Shown one piece after another: positions 32,825 to 42,618 of a stretch of 64,000 bases of DNA. The stretch lies in contig CAAFYZ010000028.1 of the NCBI GenBank assembly GCA_900767415.1, positions 1 to 64,000 of the forward strand, read 5' to 3'. Made by a program: the position numbers and the translations under genes. Positions within the stretch are counted from its first letter, which is position 1, and every line of letters starts with the position of its first letter. The DNA is from Clostridia bacterium (lineage in GTDB: Bacteria > Bacillota > Clostridia > Oscillospirales > CAG-272). The notes under the pieces were generated by a model that saw only the letters and a list, made by a program, of their open reading frames with translations, was not told the DNA's origin and ran no database searches.

Positions 32825-33502
32825 TTACGCCTCCTTCTCTTCGATGCCGAGAGATGCCTTTTTCGACGCTTCGCTGATATAGTCGAGCGGGTTGACCGTC
32901 TCGCCGTTTACCCGCACGGCGAAGTGAAGGTGCGGCTCTTCGGCGATCTCCGAGACGGCGCTGTCGCCGACGGTGCCGATCTTTTCGCCCGCAGCGATCG
33001 CTTTTCCTTCCGCCATGCCGTCGGCGAGCGCCCGGTCGAGATTTGCATACACGGTGACGATCCCGCCCTCGTGCGTGATCTCCACGCTCGTGCCGAGCAT
33101 CGGGTCGTCCGAGATCTTCGTGAGCGTGCCGGGTGCGCTTGCATAGACTTCGGCACCCTCGTCGGTCACAATGTCAATGCCGGTGTGCATTTTCCAGGCA
33201 CCGAGCGTCGTCGAAAAGACGGGGACGGTGAGAGAATGCCCGGTCGATACCTTCCCGACCAGAGGCGAGACGAAGGTCAGAGGTTCCTTCGGCTTTTCTT
33301 CGGGGACGGGTTTTTTCTCGTCCGGCTTTCCGCCGTCGTCGACGACGGGCGGATTCTCGTCCGGTTTGATTTCCGTCGGCTTTCTGTTCGCGGCGGCGAC
33401 GATACCGACGACGATGGCACTGATGCAGAGGATGGCGATGACCGCTCCGTAGACCACCTTGGAGGTCAGGGGCAGGTCGCTGAACTTGAATTTCTTTTCC
33501 AT
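32825..33502 (-). CDS. Membrane-anchored M23 (LytM) protein, SpoIIQ-like
   Basis: The 225-residue protein has one N-terminal membrane helix (VVYGAVIAILCISAIVVGIV), a Pro/Lys/Glu-rich stalk (about 40-72), and an extracytoplasmic LytM domain with KMHTGIDIV (metal ligands His and Asp) and PHLHFAVRVNG (second metal His). The size, single anchor and short stalk match SpoIIQ, which in spore formers holds the forespore membrane to SpoIIIAH during engulfment. Clostridial SpoIIQ keeps the zinc ligands, as here. A sigma-F/G-like promoter supports this. It could also be a generic M23 endopeptidase. SD AGGAAAGGA. Confidence 0.75.
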   Translation of the reverse strand: MEKKFKFSDLPLTSKVVYGAVIAILCISAIVVGIVAAANRKPTEIKPDENPPVVDDGGKPDEKKPVPEEKPKEPLTFVSPLVGKVSTGHSLTVPVFSTTLGAWKMHTGIDIVTDEGAEVYASAPGTLTKISDDPMLGTSVEITHEGGIVTVYANLDRALADGMAEGKAIAAGEKIGTVGDSAVSEIAEEPHLHFAVRVNGETVNPLDYISEASKKASLGIEEKEA

Positions 33503-33531
33503 GATCCATTTCCTTTCCTGTTTTCTGTTGG

Positions 33532-33561
33532 TATTCTTTTCGGGAATCCCGCTTTTTATTC
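33532..33561 (-). promoter_or_regulatory. Candidate sigma-F/sigma-G promoter of the M23 gene
   Basis: On the minus strand GAATA, 15 bases, GAAAAGAATA. The forespore consensus is GYWTA-N15-GGNRANANTW, with one mismatch in each element. The implied transcript start leaves a leader of about 22 bases with the SD in place. Confidence 0.5.
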
Positions 33562-33631
33562 ATATTTTTTCCGTTTTGTGCGGGAAAACGGAAAAAATCC
33601 GTTGCCCCCGCGGGAACTTTCGACAAAAATA

Positions 33632-33660
33632 TTGACAAGCACTCTTTTTTGCGTTATAAT
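33632..33660 (+). promoter_or_regulatory. Consensus promoter of the kinase-argS-yebC operon
   Basis: TTGACA, 17 bases, TATAAT, 32 bases before the ATG. Confidence 0.9.
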
Positions 33661-33691
33661 TATGAGTACTTTATTTATTTTGGAGTCAGTC

Positions 33692-34516
33692 ATGAACAAG
33701 ATTTCTCTTGCCGGTGACCTCGGCAGCGGAAAAAGTACCATTGCGAAAATTCTGATCGAACGCCTCGGCGCGGAGTATTATTCCACCGGTGCGATTGTCC
33801 GCGAGATCGCGCAAAAGCACGGAATGACCGTCCTCGCGCTCAATGAGTATATGGAAACGCACCGGGAGATCGACAGGGAGATCGACGACGGACTGCGCCG
33901 TCTCGGAGACGATCCGCGCGCGCTCGTCATCGATTCCCGCATGGCATGGCATTTTACCGCCGGCACGTTCAAGGTTTATCTTTCCACCGACCCGGAGACG
34001 AGCGCGCTCCGCATTATGAAAGAGCATCGCACGGGAGAACACGCCGAGACGCTCGCCGCGACGATCGCCGAGACGGCGAGCCGCAGGGCAAGCGAGAAAA
34101 AACGGTATTTCGAGCTTTACGGCGTGAACATCAAGGACCTTTCCAATTACGACCTCGTAATCGACACGACGAAGGCGACGCCCGAGCGGATCGCCGCCGC
34201 CATTCTTGCCGCGTTTGAAAAGAAGAACGCGGGACAGGCGTATGCCCCTCTTCTCCTCTCGCCCGAGCGCATCTATTATGAAGACGACGCCCCCGACGAA
34301 GAGAAGGTGCGTGCCCTCATCCGTGCGATGGAGCGCGGAGAGTCCCTCCCGCTCGCCGAAGTGTGCGAGTGCGACGGAGAATTCCGTCTGATCGGCGGCG
34401 CGGAGAGCGTGCTTGCCTACGTGCTCGGCGAAGAGGACTTTTTGCCCGCGCGCCTTGTCCCTATGCCGTCCGATACCGCGAAAAAAACCTATGTCCGAAT
34501 GAAAGACTCTCTCTGA
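33692..34516 (+). CDS. Cytidylate-kinase-like P-loop protein with a ParB-like C-terminal part
   Basis: The 274-residue protein starts with SLAGDLGSGKSTIAKIL (P-loop 8-16) and continues like short (d)CMP kinases: STGAIVREIA, ALVIDSRMAWHF, FKVYLSTDPE, RYFELYGVNIKDLSNYDLVI. Beyond residue 185 it has a second module, PERIYYEDDAPDEEKVRALI and EFRLIGGAESVLAYVLG, whose order (position-specific site, a hydrophobic helix, polar box with an A-rich helix, then LPARLV) resembles the ParB/Srx fold. CMP kinases normally end near residue 180-220. Function of the tail is unknown. The start at 33692 follows TTGGAG; the longer frame upstream runs through the promoter. Confidence 0.75.
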   Translation: MNKISLAGDLGSGKSTIAKILIERLGAEYYSTGAIVREIAQKHGMTVLALNEYMETHREIDREIDDGLRRLGDDPRALVIDSRMAWHFTAGTFKVYLSTDPETSALRIMKEHRTGEHAETLAATIAETASRRASEKKRYFELYGVNIKDLSNYDLVIDTTKATPERIAAAILAAFEKKNAGQAYAPLLLSPERIYYEDDAPDEEKVRALIRAMERGESLPLAEVCECDGEFRLIGGAESVLAYVLGEEDFLPARLVPMPSDTAKKTYVRMKDSL

Positions 34517-34534
34517 GTGCCGAAAGGATCGTAT

Positions 34535-36283
34535 ATGCAAAAACTCAAACAGCAGATTGCCGAGGCGGTCTCCGCCTCCGCCGCCCGGAAGTTCGCCGGG
34601 GCGGCACTGACCCCCGCCGACATTGCGGCGAATCTCGAATACCCTCCCGACCCCGCGATGGGCGAGCTTGCCCTTCCGTGTTTCCGCCTGTCGAAGGTTC
34701 TTCGCCGTTCTCCGAAGGAGATCGCCGAGACGCTCGCCGCGGATTTTTCCTGCGACGGGATTGTCGGCGCCGACGCGGTGAACGGGTATCTGAACTTCCG
34801 TATTGACGGTACGGCACTTGCCGCGCGCATCGTCCCCGAGATTCTGACGAACGATTCTTACGGTTCGCCGATGAACGGCGTCGGCAAGACGGTCGTTCTC
34901 GATTATTCCTCGCCCAACGTCGCAAAGCCCTTTCACATCGGGCATCTCGGCACGACGGTGATCGGCCATTCGCTGAAACTTCTGCACGAGTTCGCGGGGT
35001 ATCGCTGTATCGGGATCAACTATCTCGGTGACTGGGGCACCCAGTTCGGAAAACTGATCGTCGCCTACAAGATGTGGGGCAGCAAAGAAGAAGTGGAGGC
35101 GGGCGGCGTCGATGCGCTGGTTGCCCTCTATGTGCGGATCAACAACGAGATCAAGGCGGAAGAAGATGCCTCGTCGGCAAAGAATCCGGAAGGGAAGAAG
35201 TCCTCGCACCTTGCCGATCTCGCCCGTGCCGAATTCAAAAAACTCGAAGAGCACGACGAAGAGAACATCGCGCTGTGGAAATGGTTCGTCTCGGTCAGTC
35301 TCAAAGAGTATGAGAAAACCTATCGTCTTCTCGGGATCGCCTTCGACAGTTATAAAGGCGAATCCTTCTATACCGATAAGATGCCCGCCGAGGTGGAAAA
35401 ACTCCGCAGCATGGGTCTTCTCACGATTGACGACGGCGCGTCGATTGTCGATCTCTCGAAGTGGAATATGCCTCCCTGCCTGATTCTGAAGCGGGACGGC
35501 TCCACCCTCTACCCGACCCGCGATATTGCCGCCGCCGTCTATCGCTACGATACCTATCATTTTGACAAAGCGATTTATGTCACGAGTGCCGCACAGTCCC
35601 TTCACTTTGCCCAGTGGTTCAAGGTGGTGGAGCTGATGGGATACGACTGGTATGACCGTTTGGTTCACGTCCCCTACGGCACCGTCAGTATCAACGGGAT
35701 GAAACTTGCGACCCGCACCGGCAACGTCATTTTGCTGAAAGATCTCTTTGCCGAGGCGATCTCCCGTGTCGAAGAGATTGCAAAAGAGAAGCACCCCGAC
35801 CCCGCAGAGTGTCGTGCCATCGCCGAGAAGGTCGGCGTCGGCGCGATCGTCTTCTATTATCTTTCCAACAACCGGATGCGCGACATCAACTTTATGATGG
35901 AAGACGCCCTCACCTTTGACGGGAACACGGGTCCCTATGCGCAGTATACGTATGCGCGCACCTGCTCGGTGCTTGAGAAAGCGCCCGGAGAGCATACGCC
36001 GACGGGAGTGCCCCTCTCGCCGAAAGAGTGCGATCTGGTCAGGACGCTTTCGCTCTTCCCCGAGAAGGTCGCGGCGGCGATCGCGGATTACGAGCCGTCG
36101 GTCGTCACCCGGTATATTCTCGATCTTTGCGCGGCGTTCAACGGATTTTATCACGATTGCCCGATCCTGACGTCGGAGAATGCACAGGAGAGGGAGAACC
36201 GTCTCGCTCTGACTGCCGCGACCCGCCGCGTTCTCGGACGCGCCCTGCATCTCATCTGTATGCAGACCCCCGAGAAAATCTGA
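34535..36283 (+). CDS. argS: Arginyl-tRNA synthetase
   Basis: The 582-residue class I synthetase has the N-terminal Add-1 domain (to about 110), the HIGH box within SSPNVAKPFHIGHLGT (about 133-136), CIGINYLGDWGTQFGKL, and NGMKLATRTGNVILLKDL where the KMSKS loop is degenerate, as is normal in ArgRS. The C-terminal anticodon-binding domain includes VTRYILDLCAAFNGFYHDCP, and the protein ends with the Met-rich ICMQTPEKI. It charges tRNA-Arg. SD AAAGGA lies 6 bases before the ATG. It is co-transcribed with the kinase-like gene. Confidence 0.95.
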   Translation: MQKLKQQIAEAVSASAARKFAGAALTPADIAANLEYPPDPAMGELALPCFRLSKVLRRSPKEIAETLAADFSCDGIVGADAVNGYLNFRIDGTALAARIVPEILTNDSYGSPMNGVGKTVVLDYSSPNVAKPFHIGHLGTTVIGHSLKLLHEFAGYRCIGINYLGDWGTQFGKLIVAYKMWGSKEEVEAGGVDALVALYVRINNEIKAEEDASSAKNPEGKKSSHLADLARAEFKKLEEHDEENIALWKWFVSVSLKEYEKTYRLLGIAFDSYKGESFYTDKMPAEVEKLRSMGLLTIDDGASIVDLSKWNMPPCLILKRDGSTLYPTRDIAAAVYRYDTYHFDKAIYVTSAAQSLHFAQWFKVVELMGYDWYDRLVHVPYGTVSINGMKLATRTGNVILLKDLFAEAISRVEEIAKEKHPDPAECRAIAEKVGVGAIVFYYLSNNRMRDINFMMEDALTFDGNTGPYAQYTYARTCSVLEKAPGEHTPTGVPLSPKECDLVRTLSLFPEKVAAAIADYEPSVVTRYILDLCAAFNGFYHDCPILTSENAQERENRLALTAATRRVLGRALHLICMQTPEKI

Positions 36284-36331
36284 TCGTTTCAACAGGAATT
36301 CAAAATCGCCGCACTGCGGCAGGAGGTATAT

Positions 36332-37057
36332 ATGTCCGGACATTCCAAGTGGAATAATATCAAACACAAGAAAGAAAAATCCGATGCCGCAAAGGCGAAG
36401 ATCTTTACCAAGATCGGTAAAGAGATGGCGGTTGCCATCAAGGCGGGCGGCCCCGACCCCGCGGTCAATGGGAAACTGCGCGACCTGATCGCGAAGGCGA
36501 AGGCGAACAACGTCCCGAACGACAACATTCAGAGAACGATCAAGAAGTTCTCCGAGAACAACGACATCGTCTACGAAGAGATCAGCTATGAGGGCTACGG
36601 TCCTTCGGGCGTCGCTATCATCGTCGAGACCTCGACCGATAACCGCAACCGTACGGCGGGCAACGTGCGCGCCTGGTTCAACAAGTACGGCGGCAACATG
36701 GGACAGAACGGATGCGTCTCCTTCATGTTTGAGGAGAAGGGTGTCATTACCATCCTTGACGAAGACGACGAGATCGACGAGGACAAAATCATGGAGGACG
36801 CGCTCGAATGTGGCGCCGAGGACATCAAGTCCGACGACGGCGAGTATTCCGTCTATACCGCTCCCGACGACCTTGACGCCGTCCGCGATGCCATTATTGC
36901 AAAGGGCTATAAGATCGACACCGCCGACCTTGCGAAGGTTCCGTCCACCTACGTTACCTTGGACAACCCCGACGACATCGAAAATATGGAAAAAATGCTC
37001 GACAAGTTCAACGAAGACGACGACGTAACCGCCGTTTACACGAACTGGGACAACTGA
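36332..37057 (+). CDS. YebC/PmpR-family protein
   Basis: The 241-residue protein starts SGHSKWNNIKHKKEKSDAAK, the family hallmark, and contains ARGGPDPAVNxKLR-like (AIKAGGPDPAVNGKLRDLI), NIQRTIKK and YEGYGPSGVAIIVE. YebC proteins act as transcription regulators in some bacteria, and more recent work shows roles in relieving ribosome stalling at proline stretches. It follows argS by 48 bases with a good SD (GGCAGGAGG). Ends in an acidic tail. Followed by a strong terminator. Confidence 0.93.
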   Translation: MSGHSKWNNIKHKKEKSDAAKAKIFTKIGKEMAVAIKAGGPDPAVNGKLRDLIAKAKANNVPNDNIQRTIKKFSENNDIVYEEISYEGYGPSGVAIIVETSTDNRNRTAGNVRAWFNKYGGNMGQNGCVSFMFEEKGVITILDEDDEIDEDKIMEDALECGAEDIKSDDGEYSVYTAPDDLDAVRDAIIAKGYKIDTADLAKVPSTYVTLDNPDDIENMEKMLDKFNEDDDVTAVYTNWDN

Positions 37058-37060
37058 GAT

Positions 37061-37105
37061 GAATCGAAAAAACGCTTCCGCCTCACGGAAGCGTTTTTTC
37101 GATTC
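37061..37105 (+). terminator. Terminator of the kinase-argS-yebC operon
   Basis: GAATCGAAAAAACGCTTCCG pairs perfectly with its complement around CCTCA. Confidence 0.93.
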
Positions 37106-37197
37106 GTGATATCGCTTGCTTCGCTCACAGTGATATTTGTCTTCGACAAGAGAAGCGGTGAGAGGGAAGAATCGTATCGTACGATATTTCGTCTTCC
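37106..37197. repeat. Palindrome-rich intergenic element with GTGATAT direct repeats
   Basis: GTGATAT occurs at 37106 and 37130 (24-base offset). The second is followed by the perfect hairpin TTGTC-TTC-GACAA (37137-37149). A further stem GGAAGA-ATCGTA-TCG-TACGAT with closing TCTTCC lies at 37165-37197. No ORF. The layout fits a short interspersed repeat (REP/MITE-like), but only one instance is inside this window. Confidence 0.5.
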
Positions 37198-37246
37198 GCG
37201 CCCGGATTTATAATATAAAAATTTTTCAAAAATAAAAAGGTTTTTC

Positions 37247-37275
37247 TTGACAAATTTTCTGCGATATGATACACT
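37247..37275 (+). promoter_or_regulatory. Promoter of the SPFH/zinc-ribbon/TPM operon
   Basis: TTGACA, 17 bases, TACACT, 39 bases before the ATG. Confidence 0.65.
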
Positions 37276-37314
37276 GAAAGCAGAAAAATCTACCCGTTGA
37301 AGGAGGATATATTC

Positions 37315-38568
37315 ATGGGAATCATCAAGGCAACACTCTCCGCCATCGGAGGCGGTCTCGCCGATCAATGGATTGAGGCGTTCGAAGCGGATAATATGAG
37401 CGACACCACCGTCTTTACCAAAGGGGTGAAAGTCCGCAAAAACGATAAGAGAAACAGCAACAAAAAAGGCACGGAGGATTTTATCACCGACGGTTCTCTT
37501 GTGCACGTTTATCCGAACCAGTTCATGATTCTGGTCGACGGCGGTAAAATCATCGACTACACTGCGGAAGAGGGATATTATAAAGTAGACAACAAGGCGG
37601 CGCCCTCGCTCTTTAACGGCAACCTCGGCGGTGCCATCAAGGAGAGCTTCTCCCGTATCAAATACGGCGGTATTCCGACGCAGAAGCAGAAGATCTTCTT
37701 CATCAACCTGCAGGAGATCAAGGGCATTCGTTTCGGCACCCGCACGCCCGTCAACTATTTTGACAATTTCTACAACTCCGAGCTTTTCCTGCGCGCGCAC
37801 GGTACCTATTCGATCAAGATTACCGACCCCATCAAGTTCTATATGGAAGCCATTCCGAAGAACGCCGACCGTGTCGAGATCGACGCGATCAACGAGCAGT
37901 ATCTCTCGGAATTTCTGGAGGCACTCCAGAGCGCGATCAACAGAATGTCCGCAGACGGAATCCGTATCTCTTACGTTACGTCGAAGTCACGGGAACTCTC
38001 CGACTACATGGCGACCGAACTTGACGAAGAGTGGAAGTCGATGCGCGGTTTCGAGGTACAGGCGGTCGGTATCGCCAGCATCTCCTATGACGACGATTCC
38101 AAAGAACTCATCAATATGCGCAACAAGGGTGCGATGCTCGGCGACGCTTCGGTCAGAGAAGGGTATGTGCAGGGCAGTATCGCCCGCGGAATCGAAAATG
38201 CGGGGAGCAACGCCGGCGGTTCTACCGGTGCCTTCGTCGGTATGGGAATCGGCATGGGCGCGGCAGGGAACTTTATGGCGACCGCATCCGAGACCAACCG
38301 TGAACAGATGAAAGCGCAGAAAGAAGCCGCGGCGGCAGGCGGTTGGGTCTGCTCCTGCGGTGCGAAGAACACGGGAAGATTCTGCGCCGAGTGCGGCAAG
38401 CCGAAGCCCGAGGAGGGCTGGACCTGCTCCTGCGGTGCGAAGAACACGGGTAAATTCTGCTCCGAATGCGGGAAACCCCGTCCCGCCGACAGCTGGGTCT
38501 GCTCCTGCGGCGCGAAGAATCCCGCTTCCGCGAAATTCTGCGGAGAATGCGGGAAAAAGCACGAATAA
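37315..38568 (+). CDS. SPFH-domain protein with three zinc ribbons (YdjI-like)
   Basis: The 417-residue protein is of the family once named virion core protein and related to YdjI of Bacillus. A Band 7/SPFH part (about 1-290) is followed by a Gly/Ala-rich segment and three nearly identical zinc ribbons of the form CSCGAKNTGRFCAECGKP (each CxC-x9-CxxC). SPFH proteins multimerise at membranes. In B. subtilis, YdjG/H anchor YdjI and PspA (YdjF) to the membrane. The PspA-type partner is not in this operon. The ATG at 37315 follows AAGGAGG. Confidence 0.85.
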   Translation: MGIIKATLSAIGGGLADQWIEAFEADNMSDTTVFTKGVKVRKNDKRNSNKKGTEDFITDGSLVHVYPNQFMILVDGGKIIDYTAEEGYYKVDNKAAPSLFNGNLGGAIKESFSRIKYGGIPTQKQKIFFINLQEIKGIRFGTRTPVNYFDNFYNSELFLRAHGTYSIKITDPIKFYMEAIPKNADRVEIDAINEQYLSEFLEALQSAINRMSADGIRISYVTSKSRELSDYMATELDEEWKSMRGFEVQAVGIASISYDDDSKELINMRNKGAMLGDASVREGYVQGSIARGIENAGSNAGGSTGAFVGMGIGMGAAGNFMATASETNREQMKAQKEAAAAGGWVCSCGAKNTGRFCAECGKPKPEEGWTCSCGAKNTGKFCSECGKPRPADSWVCSCGAKNPASAKFCGECGKKHE

Positions 38569-39618
38569 ATGGCAACCGTAACCTACCGTTGCCCGAACTG
38601 CGACGCCGGTCTTGTCTTTGACGCGAACAAGCAGAAATTCGTCTGTGAATTCTGCCTTTCCGAGTTTACGAAGGAAGAACTCGACAAGACCGCGAGCGCA
38701 GAGCGGGCGGAGAAACAGGCAGAGGCGGACGCCGCCTTTTCCGATGCCGTCAGAGAATACCATTGTCCCTCCTGCGGAGCGGAGGTTGTGACGGATAAGG
38801 AGACGGTGGCGAACTTCTGCTATTATTGCCACAACCCCGTGGTTCTGACCGACCGCGTCAGCGGTATGATGCGCCCCTCGAAGGTCATTCCTTTCAAGTT
38901 CGATAAGCAGGGCGCGATCGACGCTTTTCTCGCTTATACGAAGAAAAAGCACTTTCTTCCGACAAACTACTTTGACGACGCGCAGATCGACAAGATGTCG
39001 GGCGTCTACTTTCCCTATTGGGTGACCGATGCGGACACGACGGGGCACTACCATGCGCGCGGTCATCGCGTCCGTACATGGCGCGCCGGCGACTATCAGT
39101 ATACCGAGGTTAAGGATTACGATATTTACCGTCGCGGAGAGATTCACTTCGAGGACATCACCACCTCGGCACTTTCCACCGCGGATAAGAAGATGCTCGA
39201 GGGCATTCTCCCGTATCCGACTGAGGCGCACATCGACTTCGATATGCCCTATCTGCTCGGCTATCAGGCGAAAAAAAGGGACATCGACCGCGAGGCGCTG
39301 AACGGGGAAGTGCGCGGAAAAATGCAGGGGTATGCGCAGACGCTCCTTGCCGCTACCGCAAACGACTATACGTCCAAAGACAACGAAAGGTGCGATCTGC
39401 TTGTCGGACACGCCGCGTGGGAATACACGCTGTTGCCCGTCTGGATTCTGACCTATCGCGACAAAAAGGACAAGATTTTCACCTATGCGATGAACGGCTA
39501 CACGGGGAAAATTTACGGTGAACTTCCCGTCAGTTTCTGGAAGATTCTCCTCCTTGCGCTCGGCACGTTTGCCGCCGCATTTTTGATCTTTTTCCTGATG
39601 GGGAGGTTTCTTCTCTGA
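38569..39618 (+). CDS. Zinc-ribbon membrane protein (YdjG-like)
   Basis: The 349-residue protein begins directly at the end of the preceding gene, with no gap. It has two TFIIB-type zinc ribbons: YRCPNCDAGLVF...FVCEFCLSEF and YHCPSCGAEVVT...CYYCHNPVVL. A middle beta-rich domain follows (TTGHYHARGHRV, CDLLVGHAAWEYTLLPVWIL), and a single C-terminal membrane helix (ILLLALGTFAAAFLIFFLMG). In B. subtilis YdjG, with YdjH, recruits YdjI and PspA to the membrane in an envelope stress complex. This is likely the same role here. Confidence 0.85.
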   Translation: MATVTYRCPNCDAGLVFDANKQKFVCEFCLSEFTKEELDKTASAERAEKQAEADAAFSDAVREYHCPSCGAEVVTDKETVANFCYYCHNPVVLTDRVSGMMRPSKVIPFKFDKQGAIDAFLAYTKKKHFLPTNYFDDAQIDKMSGVYFPYWVTDADTTGHYHARGHRVRTWRAGDYQYTEVKDYDIYRRGEIHFEDITTSALSTADKKMLEGILPYPTEAHIDFDMPYLLGYQAKKRDIDREALNGEVRGKMQGYAQTLLAATANDYTSKDNERCDLLVGHAAWEYTLLPVWILTYRDKKDKIFTYAMNGYTGKIYGELPVSFWKILLLALGTFAAAFLIFFLMGRFLL

Positions 39619-40370
39619 TGAAAAGACAACATCTGTTTGCATTTTTGCTTGTTTTTACCCTGCTTTTTGCCGTTTTTTCTCTTTCCGTCTTTGCTTATGA
39701 TTCGGAATCGACTACCATCGGCGAACCGGTTTTTCATGACGACGGCTTCCTTACGGTGTCGGAGCGGGCGCGCGTGATCCGTGCGCTTACCGACGCACAG
39801 GAGAAGAGCGGGGTGCACTTCGGTGCGCTCCTCTACCGCACGGCGTACGACGGCGGTGCGTACCATAACCGTATGAAAGGTGAGGACAGTGTCCTCCTTA
39901 TCGTCTGGCAGGAGAACGGTGTGTACCGCTACGAACTCTTCACCTACGGGACGGCGAACGACGAGATGACCGACCGGGAGGCGGATGCCGTTCTGGACGC
40001 CGACGACGTGTATAACAATATCAAGGGCGGGCGTCTTGCCGACGGCATCTGCGCTTTTGCCACGCGCGCGGCGGACGCGGTGATCCCCGATCCGAATGCG
40101 GCGGCGAAAAAGACCGCACGCACGGTACTGTTTTCCGTTCTTCTTGCGCTTTCCTGCGCATTGGCTGTTTCGGGTGCGGTGGTGTATCGGTATAAGAAGA
40201 AACTGAAAGCGCCGATCTACCCGCTTGACCGCTATGCCCGTTTGAACCTCGTCGACCGCGGCGACACCTTCCTTACCGCGCACGTCACGCGCGTGCGGGT
40301 TTCCTCTCCCTCGAATTCTTCGGGCGGAGGAGGCGGCGGGGGTGGCGGAGGCAGTCGCGGCAGCCGCTGA
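39618..40370 (+). CDS. TPM-domain membrane protein (YdjH-like)
   Basis: The 250-residue protein overlaps the previous stop by one base. It has a signal peptide (FAFLLVFTLLFAVFSLSVFA), an extracytoplasmic TPM domain (DDGFLTVSERARVIRALTDAQ, VLLIVWQENGVYRYELFTYG), a membrane helix (VLFSVLLALSCALAVSGAVV), and a cytosolic tail ending in a glycine run followed by SRGSR. YdjH of B. subtilis has the same topology. A glycine-rich end is common in TPM proteins. It closes the operon; a terminator follows. Confidence 0.85.
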   Translation: MKRQHLFAFLLVFTLLFAVFSLSVFAYDSESTTIGEPVFHDDGFLTVSERARVIRALTDAQEKSGVHFGALLYRTAYDGGAYHNRMKGEDSVLLIVWQENGVYRYELFTYGTANDEMTDREADAVLDADDVYNNIKGGRLADGICAFATRAADAVIPDPNAAAKKTARTVLFSVLLALSCALAVSGAVVYRYKKKLKAPIYPLDRYARLNLVDRGDTFLTAHVTRVRVSSPSNSSGGGGGGGGGGSRGSR

Positions 40371-40395
40371 GTTCCGAATATTGCGATTTATGCCG

Positions 40396-40424
40396 AAGGG
40401 CTGTCATTCCGACAGCCCTTTTTT
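40396..40424 (+). terminator. Terminator of the SPFH/TPM operon
   Basis: AAGGGCTGTC pairs with GACAGCCCTT around ATTCC, then T4. Confidence 0.88.
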
Positions 40425-40557
40425 GTCCTCGCTGTCATTTCTTCTTTTTTCGGAAAAACGACGGCGGGATTGTTTTCTGTCTTCTGCCTTTTCCTTGTCT
40501 TCTGACGGGCGCGCTTTCCCCGGCGGCATAACCTTCCGAAAATTCTCCGTCGATCTC

Positions 40558-40586
40558 TTTACTTTTGATAAAAATCGGTGTATAAT
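40558..40586 (+). promoter_or_regulatory. Promoter of uvrB-uvrA-nrdG-dut
   Basis: TTTACT, 17 bases, TATAAT, 51 bases before the GTG start of uvrB. No LexA-type palindrome was recognised near it. Confidence 0.8.
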
Positions 40587-40636
40587 AAGGTATATGATTT
40601 ATAATTAAGTAAGAATTCATTCTGCGGAGGTGTACC

Positions 40637-42598
<1,962 letters not shown>

Positions 42599-42618
42599 AC
42601 CACCGTATAGGAAAAATC

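Noticed and set aside
33686..36367. 893-residue minus-strand frame across the kinase and argS genes
   Set aside because: Both genes on the plus strand have clear motifs; the minus frame has only GC-rich shadow coding and no start signal.
40330..40370. Glycine-run low-complexity repeat as a separate element
   Set aside because: It is the coding end of the TPM protein, whose glycine-rich tail is normal for the family.
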